From Aporrectodea caliginosa (lineage: Eukaryota; Annelida; Clitellata; Crassiclitellata; Lumbricidae), in assembly GCA_020284085.1 (NCBI GenBank), contig JACEVL010000158.1, positions 419,501-483,500 of the forward strand: a stretch of DNA of 64,000 bases, read 5' to 3'. Positions 12,001 to 21,658 of the stretch are shown here, one piece after another. Made by a program: the position numbers and the translations under genes. The notes under the pieces were generated by a model, which worked only from the letters and a program-made list of their open reading frames with translations, made no database searches and had not been told where the DNA came from. Every line of letters begins with the position of its first letter. Position 1 is the first letter of the stretch.

Positions 12001-15000
12001 ATCAACGCATGGGATTTGAAACCTGCTGCCTACTGGTTTGCCAATGCTAACTACAAGGTAAACCAATGCGTGTGTTGTGGCACTGATTTGCCACGTTGCA
12101 AGTATACACGTTTAAGGTCATTTGGTTGCATGGGCGTATTTAGGGGGTGGTTTTACGGGTTCAAACCCCCAAATAAGTTTTCAAACATTTTTTTATATGC
12201 TGTTACATGCAAAATAAAAAACCTGGACTTTTGCGACGATTTTCAATGGAAACCCCCGAAATCTTAAACCCCTCCGAAATATTTTTCTGGCTACGCCCAT
12301 GTTTGCTTGTCAATTTTTATCTGAATTTGTCGCATCTCAGTAGGGGAGTCTGTTATACCCTGCCACTTGAATGCATTTCCTTCTTCATGTGAGCTCATTG
12401 CTTGCTTCCATCCACAATACGTAGTTATTATTTCACCTGTGTATGGAGGCAACACGCACGCGTTCACTCCCCTCATTGTTAACTGAGAAATGTCGGTGAT
12501 TCACGTTACATTGCAGTGTATGTATATATACGTATATATATATACGTCAAATTTACGCCAGGTTTAACACTTTAACGATGATAGTGTCCTAAAAGCGACC
12601 GGGAAATCAATGCAGCTGGTCGTTAAAGTGTTAATCAATGTAGGTATTCCAGTTGTCTGAATTAGATCAACCTTATGCAAGGAAAGTCTGTGCCTGATAA
12701 GTGAGTTTTCATCAAATCCGCGCCTCTTAATCGCCGTCCATAATGACGTACGCACCTAGGGGTCGGAAATTTGTATGTGTGATGAGAAGTGTGACGTCAC
12801 ACCAGGTCTATGTTACTAAATTTAACAATTAACAACAATTTAATTTTATTAATAACAGCACTAATTTTGAGGATTAAATTTTGATTATTTTTAAAATTAT
12901 TTTATGTATAAGGGCACCATTATTAATAACTTTCTAATTATTTCAATATTTGGTCACCGTTAGATTTTAAAATATTCATGCTTTCCCTATTTGTTCCATG
13001 AAGGAGCATTTTGCTTAGCCATGGAAATTTGGTTTTAGGGGGGTCAGAGCTTTGTGACGTCATTTTCAGAGGGGGTGTTACTTTTTGTGACGAAGTGTGA
13101 CGAGGGGAGGGGGTTAAAAATCGGCCAAAATTGCGTGACGTCATTTATGGACAGCCCTAATCGTAATCGTAATCGAGTATTTATATAGCGCCACTGCGCC
13201 ACTCAGAAACAGAGGCGCTTCCGATCCGGGCCAGTGTCTTCACTGATAAAGAGAGAGGTTTTCAGGCGATGGCGGAACTGGTCAAAAGAAATAGAGAAAG
13301 GTCTGTCATGAGGGACTGAGGTAACCGGTTCCAGCTATTGGGACCAATAATAGCGAAACTCCTAGACTGGGCCGTAGAAGTACGAACCGGCGGGACAACC
13401 AAGTGACCGCGGGCCGAGGACCGAAGGGAGGAACGACTGGGCAGAGAAGATACTGGAGTACAATAAGCCCTAAGATAGTGAGGAGCAGAGCCAGCAAGAC
13501 AGCTTCGCATGAGGGGGCAGACCTTGAATTGGATGCGCTGGCGGATGGGGAGCCAGTGAAGCGAGTCACGGATAAAATGGGAGATATGGTCAAACTTTGC
13601 AATGTCCCCCATTGAGGCGGGCGGCAGCGTTTAGGATGGCCTGAATTTTAGATGTATTTGTAGAGGAGAGAGTATTATTATTATTATTAAATAAATTTAT
13701 AACGCGCGCAAGGTCACACCGAAATGTGAATCTGAGTAGAGACCAATGTAGACCGCATTCCCATAATCAATCCTGGAACAGATCAATGCATGGACCAAAG
13801 TCGTGATAGCGTGCAGTGGGAGTGATTGGCGGATGACACGGAGTTGGCGTAGGTAGTAGAAGCAGGAACGAGAGACACTATTGACGTGATCAGACAGGGA
13901 GAGGACAGGATCGAGAATGAATCCAAGATCACGGACAGAGGAAGAGAAGTGCATATTTGAAAACCGAAGACGAAAGAAGTCAGCATTAATCTTGGTAAGC
14001 TGGGCACGACTACCGAGCCAGATGTACTGAGTCTTGTCGTGGTTAAGACGGAGCCGATTTGAGGACACACACCCAACGGGGTGCTATATAAATGTCTGAT
14101 TACATTCAACTGCGTAATATGATCTAATTCTGTATTCTGATCTACACAGATTGCCAGACTATAGTTGCTTATAAGCTACGCTGCCTCAGACTAGTTCCAT
14201 GCAACTATTTGATTCAATACTCTTTCGGAAGTTCACTATATATGGTAGGAATGGCATATCGACACAAATTGGGAAAGTTTTGCATTGTAGATGAAGTAAA
14301 CAAAGCTTCCTACTTGTTCATTTTTTTATTTATTGGGCAGGCCGTGCCATACTGATTTTAATTAAGTGCAGTTATTAATATTGCTTGAATTGTTTCTTAA
14401 ATTATTACTATTTTGTTGTTTAGACCCCGAGGTAAACAGGATCACTCAGGAACTTAGATATTACTAGCTATCGTTGTAATTTGTCGGAGATGACCCTACT
14501 CGTCGTTGTCCTGGTTGGCGAAAGTATCATTAATTGTTGTTGTTGTTGCTGCTGCTGCTGTTGCTGTTGCTGTTGTTGTTTTTGTTGTTTACCCGAGGTA
14601 TTAAGGATCCCTCAGGTGGCCTAAAAAGTCCGGAGACTGCTGGATAAGACTATTATTCTGGAATGGTTTTATCAGTCGTTTTCTCCAAAAAGGTTCCTCG
14701 GAACGCGACGGCATTGAAGCGTTGGACGTTTATTATTATAATTATTATTATTAATTTATCATTATATGAAGAATAAAGATGTATTTATGCGAAAGAGTTG
14801 TCTAATGAAACTGGTCAAAGTGTACATGCTTTCAACCGTTCTTAGGTGGTTCTTACACATGCCCAACGACTTTATCTGGATCATCCAAATGAGCCAGATA
14901 CTGAGGAGACTGGATTGTTCTGGGCGACGAGATTTGTCGATGCGCAACATGTGTTCACGTACATGTTTTCCAGAAATCTAGGAAATTCCAGCTTTGCTCA

Positions 15001-18000
15001 AGAGGAAACTTGTCGAGTAGTTGGACTGGATCCGTGCGAGCAACTTAAGCACCCGGAAAATATAATAGGTATTGTATAAATTTATACAATATTTGTCGTA
15101 TGCAGATAAAATATTTCACTTACTGGATTTGATCTTATTGTTACTTACAATAAGCTGTACGATTTGTTCTCCGTTAGATTGTTGCAAATAATTATATTAA
15201 GTTTATCGGCGAAATTTCGTTCATTGTATCGGACACGAGATATGAAGTTGAATTTTGCTGTCGAAAATCAAATTATGACGTGAAGGTATAAATTGCATCA
15301 CGTTGACATGACCAGGGGCGGAGACTTGAGGGGCTGATCAGGGTCGAACCTCAGTCCCAATATGAAATATTTCATGAATATAATAATAATAGCTATTAGT
15401 GACAGCTGGTTCTTATCAGCACCTCAAATAATCGAGAGAGCGAGTATTTTGTTCAGATGATACCTGAAAAAGCTACCATTACATTGTAGAAATTCAAACA
15501 ATTTTAGATGGGGAAAGGCACATCCCCAAACCATGGGCCACCCCAAACTCAAACATGCCACACAGCTACATGTAAGCTACGAGTGACAGCTGGTTCCTAT
15601 CAGCACTGAAATAATACAGCAATTTTTTTCGAATATGACAGCTTCAAAATGCTACCATTACTGACGTAGAAATCCCCCCTAAACCCAAGACCAAGTCTCC
15701 GCCTATGGGCCTGACCAGGCTCTAGCCTCAGTCCCAACATGAACATTTAAAGGGACTCATCAAATGCTCATTAAGCAATTACTGTTTAGCTGCATTTCTC
15801 CATCACCTGAACAAATACTTCGAGAGAGCGAGTATGCTTGTCGACATTGAATCAAGACAGAATAACTTAAGTGACGATTGAATCAGCCTCGGTTCTGGGC
15901 CAAGATCTTTTGGGAAAGTCAACTGGCAACAAACCTTGGGCCACGTTCATTCTCTTTTAGCCGAAATGCCACACACCGTACAGTTTCTCGATCTTCCTCC
16001 ATGTTTTCCTTGTATCTGAGTCCTGAACCCAACTACATGTATGAACAAACCATCGAACTTCATACAGAGCTCGTGAATAAGCTACTTCTTTCACCAATCA
16101 CCTATCTTTCACGTCGCGCTTTAGAAATGGAAAATCTACGATCATAGTGAATGGTGTCTGGAGGTGTAACAACAAGAAGGAAGAGAAAAAAGCAGCGGAG
16201 CAGCTGTTTCCAAAATATTGTTTTACCTTAGAGCGCAAAGTTTAAAAATATTGCAAATATTATAGTTAATTAACTATTAAAACATGACAGATTTAATTGA
16301 GTACGGTCCTTGTTGTATTCTTAGGAATGCAGGCCAGCTTGTGGGGGGAAATGATCCGTACGACCTCCGATGCCCACTACATGTTGTATCCGCGACTGTT
16401 GGCCTTTGCCGAGAGAGCCTGGCACATGGCTGAGTGGGAGACAGCGGCCACTGAACAACAGATGGCCAAACTGCGCCATGAAGATTGGACGGACTTCGCC
16501 AACACCGTTGGATACAAGGAACTGATGAGACTGGAACGTCTTGGAATCAACTACAGGCTTTCGACTCCAGGAGTCAGGTGCCGAAACTTTTACGAAACTT
16601 TCCTTCGTGCATTTAAATATAGACCTACTGATAAGACTGCTGATTTCCGAGCGGCGCTATATAAATCTTCGGTTACAATTACAATTACAAGAGTAAACTT
16701 ATCTAGATCTGTATGTATGTACATGTATGTATGAGCACCTGTTATAGCGCCCCTTCAAGATTTCTATTCAAAGGCGCTCCCGACTACAGCTCGGACACTG
16801 AATCGGAGTTTCACGCCGAAGAGCATGAGCAGTTGCGAGTGAAGGACTTGCCCAGGGTCCCTACGCGGCGGCTTGAGGTGGATTCGAACCCGCAACCCTC
16901 CGGCTGCAAGGCATCGAACATACCCCTACACCACCGCGCCCCACGATCCACGATGTATCCATATCTACGATTTACAATGACGCAACTCGACGGTTCTAGG
17001 GTATTAACCCTCCAACCAATAGCCTCCGGCCATTAACCGCCTAGGAAAACTACCCACCGGTCAATAACGCCATGGCTTATAACCCCGTGGAAAATAACCC
17101 CCAAGTCAAAATCCGCCCGGCCAGTAACCCCCTGCCCATTATACATCTTTATATACGTAAATATACACTCTAGCAGGAATGGCGAACCCTATTTAAGGTG
17201 CTTGCCAAAATCCGCTAAAACATTTTTAAAATACCGTCGCGTGCCCCTCGGAATTTTATAATGTATAATTGTTTTTCTGATGTAGGTTTCAATTGACAAC
17301 GCGTAATAAAAAAAATGAATAAAAGACATTATTTCAAAGATAGTTTGGAATGGTTTTAGAATAAAGTTCTTCATAAAAGAAAATGTGGCTTCCTACACTA
17401 CAGTAATTTTGTATTTCTAAGATTCAAATTTTGGGGGTCACTCCAAATGCCGCGTGAACAAAAATTTGAATGCGAACCACTTTTGGCAAGCGTGGCATAT
17501 AGGTTCGCCATCCATGCTGTAGTCTATAGTATACCCGATACTGGTCAATTTTAAACAACGTAATTCACGGTAAAAAATTTACGTGTTATTGCGCCGTGAT
17601 ACTCACGACTTATGTTAGCGTCTTTTACGTTATTGCATGGACATTCAGCTTCTATTTATTACTATACCAATAACTCGGACTAGACGGCTTACGGGCAGGC
17701 ATTACTGGGCTCTTGGGGCTTGCGCATGAGGCTTCGTCTACTCGGGTGGTATACGCACAGCTCGGCAGAGGCAGATAAAAAAAATAACTTCGAGGCCTAC
17801 GTACTCGTTAATCTAAATAAAAGAAACTCGAAACTCGTGAGACACCACTTAATGCCCCTATATCCAATGTTATCCACGCTTCGTTTGAGACATTGCCACA
17901 CAAAAGACATACCCGGGCAAGTCACCGCTCGTTTTACGTCAGTATAGCAACAAATAATAAATAAGTTGGCAAGAAACAAAGCAGTTTACTTTAACATGCT

Positions 18001-20069
18001 TTACTTGTTATGTTTGAGGGTTATTGGCCGGGGTTTTGACTTGGGGTTATTTTCCTTGGGGGTTATTTTCCTTGGGGGTTATTGGCCACGGGGTTATTGA
18101 CCGGTGGTAATTTTCCTCGGGGGTTAATGGCCGGGGGTTATTGCCCAGGGGTTATTGGCCTGATACCCCACCCGACTGCATCGATGCGGGTGATATTCAT
18201 GTAGAAGATCTAGTCAATAGTCCTGATCAGAGAAACAGACAATACTGGCATTCTTGGTAGGCCTAAATGACCTGACTGCGGTTGATTTTGATGCGCCATT
18301 GTTGTTCAATGTAGTAAATCAGGCAAAGACACCATAGAAATTGTTTATTAATAAATTGATGATATAGTTCATAATTAATTCAAAGTTTATATATTTATGT
18401 AATTATTAACACATCTAATTGCTGTGTATACTTAGCACATCCTATAGTCTTAACCTCGCTATCGCATAATGGCATATTATTAATAATATGTTATCAAAGG
18501 TGTCAACGCCGGTTATATAATATCACCAGGTACTTTGAGACCTTTTTACTTGCGTGACTTTAGTCTTTACGTTAGATATATACGGTCTAATTATGGCATT
18601 GTTATAGTATTCAGCTTGAGTTTTAGGTTGAATAGTATGCTTTGAGGATGGTCGCAAACGTTTACATAGCCTAACATGCATTTCTGTCTGCACAACTACT
18701 AGCCTACTATAGTTTAAGTTTACATGGAAGAGCTCTATCACATAAACTTCATTACGTTGGGTTACCCAACATCTGCATGGACCATATATTTTGACAGCTT
18801 GAAAAATTTCTTACGCATGATATCATCATAGTGCAGAACGTGACTGTATTGTAGAGTCAAGAATGAGGACGTCATGGCAAACACGGAATTCCCCGGTTCT
18901 ATGATACAGTACAGTTTGAACGATGGATTAATCTGGCAAAATTACACAGTTGGCGTCAAACTGAATAGGACCAACAATCTGACGTTTTCTGTCGCGTAAG
19001 TATATATGCTTATTGTTACAAAAGTTGTAGTAAAATTAGAACAAATATGATATTATGGTATACGCTATCTCCTGCACAGTGCATGGTCAATGTAGATATA
19101 GAATGGAACTTTTTCTGGAAGACTCGATGCTTAAATTAAATGTAAAGGCCCTGTAATGACCTCGATCTGTACAATGCATAACGGCTGTAATCTGATAACG
19201 GTCTCCTTACAAAGTTCAGAATCAAATTGAAACCGGGAAACATTAAAGTAGCCGCTAATAAACTGGAAGAGGTAAGTTTTCAGCTTAGAGGACAGCCTCC
19301 GTAAGAGACCTGCGCACATGATGCTCAAGGTATATTCAAATGATATCAAAGAATATCAAGGAAATAAACACATTTATGCACCAGAACACACGCACACAAA
19401 CAAACACACATACACAGACATACATAGACACACACACACACACACAGGTATATATAGAGTTCTAGATCGAAAGACACGCAACTGTGAGTGAACGCTGTAT
19501 GGTCAAAGACAAGACATGTACAGAAACAACGTATACTTTCCAATACTAATCGAAGAGAGTATACCGCCTATACCGGCCTTGAACAAAGCTTCAGGTTGTA
19601 ACCATGGAAGATAAGTACGATGGCAAAAGATTTGCTCGGGCCTTGTACATGAGGAGTGCCAGACTGAAGTAAATAAAATTATACAGAAGACGACGTGATG
19701 ACTAATTTTGCGACACAAAAGCAAAATCTTTCAAGTAAATACATACCTGCACTATAATAAGGTAGCTGAAAATTTAAGTGCGAATTGTATAGGACAACTC
19801 TACATGCATCGAAGTGACAGCAAAGGTGAAAAAGCTAATAGTGGGCACCACCAGACTCAGTTGACGCCAAAGAGGCCCCGAGTGTCTCACAATCAGCCAA
19901 CAAATATAGTTAGGTCTATTTGTTGCTGACTAAACTACTTATGTATTGACGTCTTGTTAAAGATAGTTTAACAGTGAGGGATTCACAGTTAAAGTGCAAT
20001 CCGTGCATTCTCGAATATTTGCGTTTCAGGAGCTACGATTTGAAGAGAAGAGGACGGGTGATTGCATGA
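4680..20069 (+). CDS. GH20 beta-N-acetylhexosaminidase (chitobiase-like), copy A, nine exons
   Basis: Assembled exons are 4680-4821, 8202-8828, 9134-9585, 10626-11018, 11743-12057, 14846-15068, 16325-16577, 18855-18995 and 20030-20069. All introns have GT/AG borders and compatible phases. The total is 2586 nt, 861 codons plus stop, close to the length of bacterial chitobiases. Expected role: exo-cleavage of N-acetylglucosamine from chitobiose or glycans. Order: charged N-terminus and hydrophobic segment (about residues 11-27), CHB_HEX domain (about 50-250), GH20 N-terminal domain (257-345), catalytic barrel (from about 347, DAPRLEFRG), and a C-terminal domain (about 800-861). Visible motifs are HLHLTDDQGWRIEIP, EVDMPGHAHA, HFGGDE (D551/E552, the expected catalytic pair), FWATRF and QASLWGE. 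The family call is firm; exons 1 and 9 are inferences from phase and context. Membrane anchoring versus secretion is undecided. Confidence 0.85.
5577..6400 (-). repeat. Two copies of a SINE-like repeat with (ATC)n tail and TTCTAATTC arrays
   Basis: Lies in intron 1. Blocks at about 5586-5775 and 5946-6165 share a sequence (rc: CCATCTTGCTCACTCATCTT, GGTGGCATAAAAGGCAATGG) ending on the - strand in a trinucleotide tract (GATGATG on +, 5624-5650 and 5960-6017). Each is followed on the + strand by AGTGATATTTC and a degenerate array of TTCTAATTC/AGTTCTAATTCC words. Unit B has a single copy at 45886-46380. Open frames across the ATG tract are low-complexity artefacts. Confidence 0.7.
6968..7055 (-). 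mobile_element. tRNA-derived SINE head
   Basis: Read on the - strand it begins GGGACGCGGTGGTGTAGCGG (A-box region) and contains GCAGGTTCGAATCTACC (B-box). It matches the heads of the SINEs at 16738-16943 and 22846-23054. The same head is at 46992-47075 in unit B, so it predates the duplication. The SINE body is missing or replaced by the AT-rich array to its left. Confidence 0.7.
7145..7580 (+). mobile_element. 3' end of a LINE with (TTAC)n tail
   Basis: Shared with 47165-47585. It ends in GCGTTTAATAAAGAACATTC followed by TTACTTACTTA. The same ending (GTCAATAAAGAATATTCTTACTTAC) occurs at 62900-62945 behind a decayed reverse transcriptase, which shows the family is a non-LTR retrotransposon. 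The upstream bases hold fragments of open frame but no intact domain. Confidence 0.6.
8202..8828 (+). CDS. Chitobiase copy A exon 2 (CHB_HEX carbohydrate-binding domain)
   Basis: The acceptor is ACATTGCAG and the donor GTAAGA. It encodes a block starting MRGQNLVDYIADKLAVRYY and including FFELTNTGARDIPPDKWTIY, typical of the N-terminal putative carbohydrate-binding domain of bacterial-type chitobiases. By eye about 27 of 208 residues differ from copy B, the most divergent exon of the gene. Confidence 0.88.
9134..9585 (+). CDS. Chitobiase copy A exon 3 (GH20 N-terminal domain and start of barrel)
   Basis: The acceptor is CGCTTCCAG and the donor GTTTGT. It contains HGQTSGGVFYGVQSL (the alpha/beta N-terminal domain) and then APRLEFRGLMLDVARNF and HLHLTDDQGWRIEIP, the first strands of the catalytic barrel. 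The six amino-acid differences from copy B all fall in about the first 53 residues; the remaining 98 or so are identical. Confidence 0.92.
10626..11018 (+). CDS. Chitobiase copy A exon 4 (catalytic barrel)
   Basis: The acceptor is CTGTCTCAG and the donor GTAAGT, phase 0 at both ends, 131 codons. It contains QQYYSVEDYQDILRHANRR and VIPEVDMPGHAHAAVQAM, the GH20 region just before the catalytic pair. Seven residues differ from copy B by eye. Confidence 0.92.
11743..12057 (+). CDS. Chitobiase copy A exon 5 (catalytic Asp-Glu)
   Basis: The acceptor is TGTATAG and the donor GTAAAC, 105 codons in phase 0. It encodes QPLKTFHFGGDEVP; the D-E pair is the general acid (E) and the residue that orients the substrate acetamido group (D) in GH20 enzymes. 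QTWADGVSRHG follows. About eleven residues differ from copy B, none in the motif. Confidence 0.93.
12729..13157. mobile_element. Non-autonomous element with GGNCGTCCATAAATGACG-like ends
   Basis: The left end is GCCGTCCATAATGACGTACG; the right end, read on the opposite strand, is GGGCTGTCCATAAATGACGT. Both interior sides carry TGACGTCA-rich sequence. The element lies in intron 5 of copy A and is absent from the matching place in copy B (about 52735). The target duplication is unclear because a LINE tail abuts the right end. Confidence 0.5.
13158..14078 (-). mobile_element. 5'-truncated L2/CR1-like LINE fragment
   Basis: On the - strand, frames at 14068-13697 and 13612-13262 encode the end of a reverse transcriptase (LRLNHDKTQYIWLGSR, SSVRDLGFILD, HWLPIRQRIQFKV, FAIIGPNSWNRLPQSL), separated by a frame break. 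The 3' end carries GCGCTATATAAATAC and a tail of (CGATTA) repeats at 13158-13175. It is inserted in intron 5 of copy A and absent from copy B. Confidence 0.85.
14526..14592. repeat. (TTG)n/(CTG)n microsatellite
   Basis: A tract of TTG changing to CTG and back lies in intron 5 of copy A, between two near-repeats of the sequence CCCGAGGTA. Unit B has an unrelated (ATT)n tract at the matching place (about 53208-53275). Confidence 0.85.
14846..15068 (+). CDS. Chitobiase copy A exon 6
   Basis: The acceptor is CGTTCTTAG and the donor GTATTG after one G of a split glycine codon. It encodes LYLDHPNEPDTEETGLFWATRF (given here only as a motif region) and VGLDPCEQLKHPENIIG. FWATRF is a hallmark of bacterial-type chitobiases. 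Only two residues differ from copy B. Confidence 0.9.
15313..15707. mobile_element. Small inverted-repeat insertion in intron 6 of copy A
   Basis: The left end CAGGGGCGGAGACTTG mirrors the right end CAAGTCTCCGCCTATG. The inside contains a partial direct repeat (GACAGCTGGTTCNTATCAGCAC twice, TACCATTAC twice). It is flanked by similar copies of CTCAGTCCCAANATGAA, while unit B has a single copy (53862-53880). It looks like a non-autonomous DNA transposon that arrived after the duplication. Confidence 0.55.
16325..16577 (+). CDS. Chitobiase copy A exon 7 (end of barrel)
   Basis: The acceptor is ATTCTTAG and the donor GTGCCG. It encodes MQASLWGEMIRT, RLLAFAERAWH and NYRLSTPGV. The tryptophan and glutamate of LWGE line the GH20 active site. 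The protein is identical to copy B over all 83 complete codons, and nucleotide differences are very few. The frame stays open past the donor, but the protein then loses similarity between copies, which supports the donor. Confidence 0.9.
16738..16943 (-). mobile_element. tRNA-derived SINE with an L2-type 3' hairpin
   Basis: Read on the - strand: head GGGGCGCGGTGGTGTAGGGG with B-box GCGGGTTCGAATCCACC, body with GGGCAAGTCCTTCACTCGC, and 3' end GGGAGCGCCTTTGAATAGAA followed by TCTTGAAGGGGCGCTATA. The 3' end is the same hairpin that closes the LINE copies at 28280-28325 and 49131-49170. A second full copy is at 22846-23054. It lies in intron 7 of copy A. Confidence 0.85.
16999..18169. mobile_element. 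Element with long repeat-built inverted ends (AATAACCCC motif), unit A copy
   Basis: The left side is GGGTATTAACCC followed by about 130 bases of CCAATAACCCC/GGAAAATAACCCC-like units. The right side, read in reverse, starts GGGTATCAGGCCAATAACCC and follows the same order of units. The two ends are therefore inverted repeats of about 170 bases built from degenerate short units. The centre has no recognised gene. The orthologous copy in unit B is at 54837-58581 and contains later insertions. Confidence 0.65.
18170..18854. other. Intron 7 sequence, duplicated up to about 18440
   Basis: Bases 18170-18440 align with 58582-58880 (the shared words include GATGCGGGTGATATTCATGT). From 18440 unit B is replaced by an insertion. 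No coding or RNA feature seen before exon 8. Confidence 0.5.
18855..18995 (+). CDS. Chitobiase copy A exon 8 (C-terminal domain)
   Basis: The acceptor is GTATTGTAG. The single A that follows completes the AG left by exon 7 to an arginine codon (PGV-R-VKNED). It encodes ANTEFPGSMIQYSLNDG and IWQNYTVGVKL, which is the C-terminal beta-sandwich of chitobiases (pattern ANxxFPGxxIxYSxxDGxxW). It ends at a consensus donor GTAAGTAT; without splicing, a TAA stop comes two bases later in frame (18997-18999). I see no copy of this exon in unit B. Confidence 0.82.
19386..19448. repeat. Imperfect (CA)n tract
   Basis: CACACA-rich microsatellite in intron 8 of chitobiase copy A, interrupted by CAAACAAA and CATACATAG words. 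No gene is supported around it. Confidence 0.8.
20030..20069 (+). CDS. Chitobiase copy A exon 9 (last codons and stop)
   Basis: A pyrimidine-rich acceptor (TATTTGCGTTTCAG) precedes a 40-base exon that completes the split codon from exon 8 to alanine and adds SYDLKRRGRVIA and TGA. The R-x-GR-V ending matches the last strand of chitobiase C-termini. It is short, so the call rests on phase, acceptor quality and the fact that the full model becomes a multiple of three. The alternative is the in-frame stop directly after exon 8. Confidence 0.55.
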
Positions 20070-21175
20070 TAGGACTACATCGTATCAGTGACGCAGCACT
20101 CATTCCATATGCTGACGAAATGATCTCATTGTCACAACTATAAATTAGTGTAAGGCAATCTGTTAAACTGCAAGATTTCTTACATGTACGTCTGTCTATG
20201 CAAGTATAGGCCTTTCTGTTCATTTTCTGCCGTTTGTTAACTAGCTGTATAGTCATGTCTGCAACTTTAATGCTGCAAACACAGTTCGCAAGTTTCGTGT
20301 CTACTTCTCGATTTGCAGTTGCGTGCAGTTGTGAAATCTTACAGTGAGCGTAGATCGACAGGGTAAGATATAGTCTACACGCAGCACAGATTTTTGCGTT
20401 TGTTACTTTGTTTGCTAATCAAGTTGTTGAAGGGATGAAACTACTATATATACTATATATACATCTCCAAAACTCTTGCCGTCAGAAACAGTTTTTGTGT
20501 GGTTGGTTACGTATACGTTGCCTTTTATACATGCAACGGTTTCGTAAATCTGTGAAAGCATACATGCTTACAAGTTGCTAAGTAAACTGCCAGTTTAGGA
20601 TAATGCCATGTTTATACGTTGAAGTCATTTCTGCAACTCTAATTGTTGCTAGGATTTGTCGTTTTACATGTCCACCAAAAACTCAATCGTTTGTGAATTT
20701 GAGATGTTCTTCACGAATTTGAGATGTTCTTCAGTGAAGTGAACTAGTAAGTGAAAGTGTGTGCCTATAACGTCTAATCTAACCTGACCTGATAACTCGT
20801 ACAGTGCCATTATAATGTTAGGCGCAGTATGCCTTCTTCAAGTGCCTCACAGATTGATATGGATACTTTCTACACGAGACTAACTTCGTTCCATGCTGTT
20901 GGAAATGTTCTTCACTTCCGCTCGTAGATAAACGTCGTCTTCTCTTATAGTCTAAACAACGTCTTTTGCAGCATATCAAAACTTGTCTTTTATAATTATA
21001 ACATAACATATAATATGTCAATAATTTCAATAGATTGTCGTCTTATCGTTATGAGCCACATTATAATAATAATAGACTATCAATTCTGTACAAGTAAATA
21101 AGCAGCCGCGCCCTTTACGCCTGTGTATGGCTACGTCGTGGATTTGCATAATATTTCACTGCAGTGTGTGCATGG
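20070..21175. other. Spacer between chitobiase copy A and the Wnt exon
   Basis: The 3' ends of the two convergent genes face each other here. I see no gene, RNA or clear transposon border, and no canonical AATAAA that I could assign with confidence to either gene. Confidence 0.4.
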
Positions 21176-21658
21176 TCATTTGCATATGTAAATGTCGACC
21201 GTCTGTTCGCACGTATCACATTTGACGTAGCAGCACCAGTGGAACTTACAGTTGCACCTTTCCGACACTTTTGTCCGGATCGAGTTGTATCCTCTGCCGC
21301 AGCACATGAGGTCGCATCCGTCCATGCCGACCGCCGATCTCTGGCAGCGCCTGCCGTGGGTTCCGCTCCACCCGGTCGAAGGGTTCGCCGTGCAGTAGTC
21401 GGGCGACTGTTCAACGTAGACGATGTCCTCCTTGGCTGGGCGCGTCGCCTGCGCCTGGGTTCGGCGCGTCGTCGGATTCCGCGATACGAGTATCGTGCCC
21501 GGTTTGTTGAACTGGACCTCGGTGGCCGTGTCGTACTTGTGCATGAGGCGATCGCCGACCTTGCGGAAGGTCGGCAGCTGGTTCCAACAGGTCTTCATGC
21601 TGCACGAACCAGAAACTCCGTGACATTTGCAGGCCGCTTTGACGTAGCCAGAAACTGC
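21176..21658 (-). CDS. Wnt family secreted signalling protein, terminal exon
   Basis: On the - strand an acceptor (CCATTTACAG) at 21659-21668 opens a phase-0 exon of 160 codons ending in TGA. It encodes CKCHGVSGSCSMKTCW, with the serine that is palmitoleoylated in Wnt proteins, then VYVEQSPDYC, GMDGCDLMCCGRGYN and CNCKFHWCCYVKC, and ends in ICK. The cysteine pattern is complete, as in an active Wnt C-terminal half. The subfamily is not certain: the spacing and FHWCCYVKC resemble Wnt4, Wnt5 or WntA. The upstream exons should lie at higher coordinates, but I could not find them; 15 kb of mostly repeat sequence follows, so either the introns are long or this is an isolated exon. Confidence 0.93.
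   Translation of the reverse strand, partial: AVSGYVKAACKCHGVSGSCSMKTCWNQLPTFRKVGDRLMHKYDTATEVQFNKPGTILVSRNPTTRRTQAQATRPAKEDIVYVEQSPDYCTANPSTGWSGTHGRRCQRSAVGMDGCDLMCCGRGYNSIRTKVSERCNCKFHWCCYVKCDTCEQTVDIYICK

Noticed and set aside
19131..19349. LINE fragment on the - strand (SKLKTYLF)
   Set aside because: Only eight residues resemble the LINE C-terminus and no 3' hairpin or tail follows.
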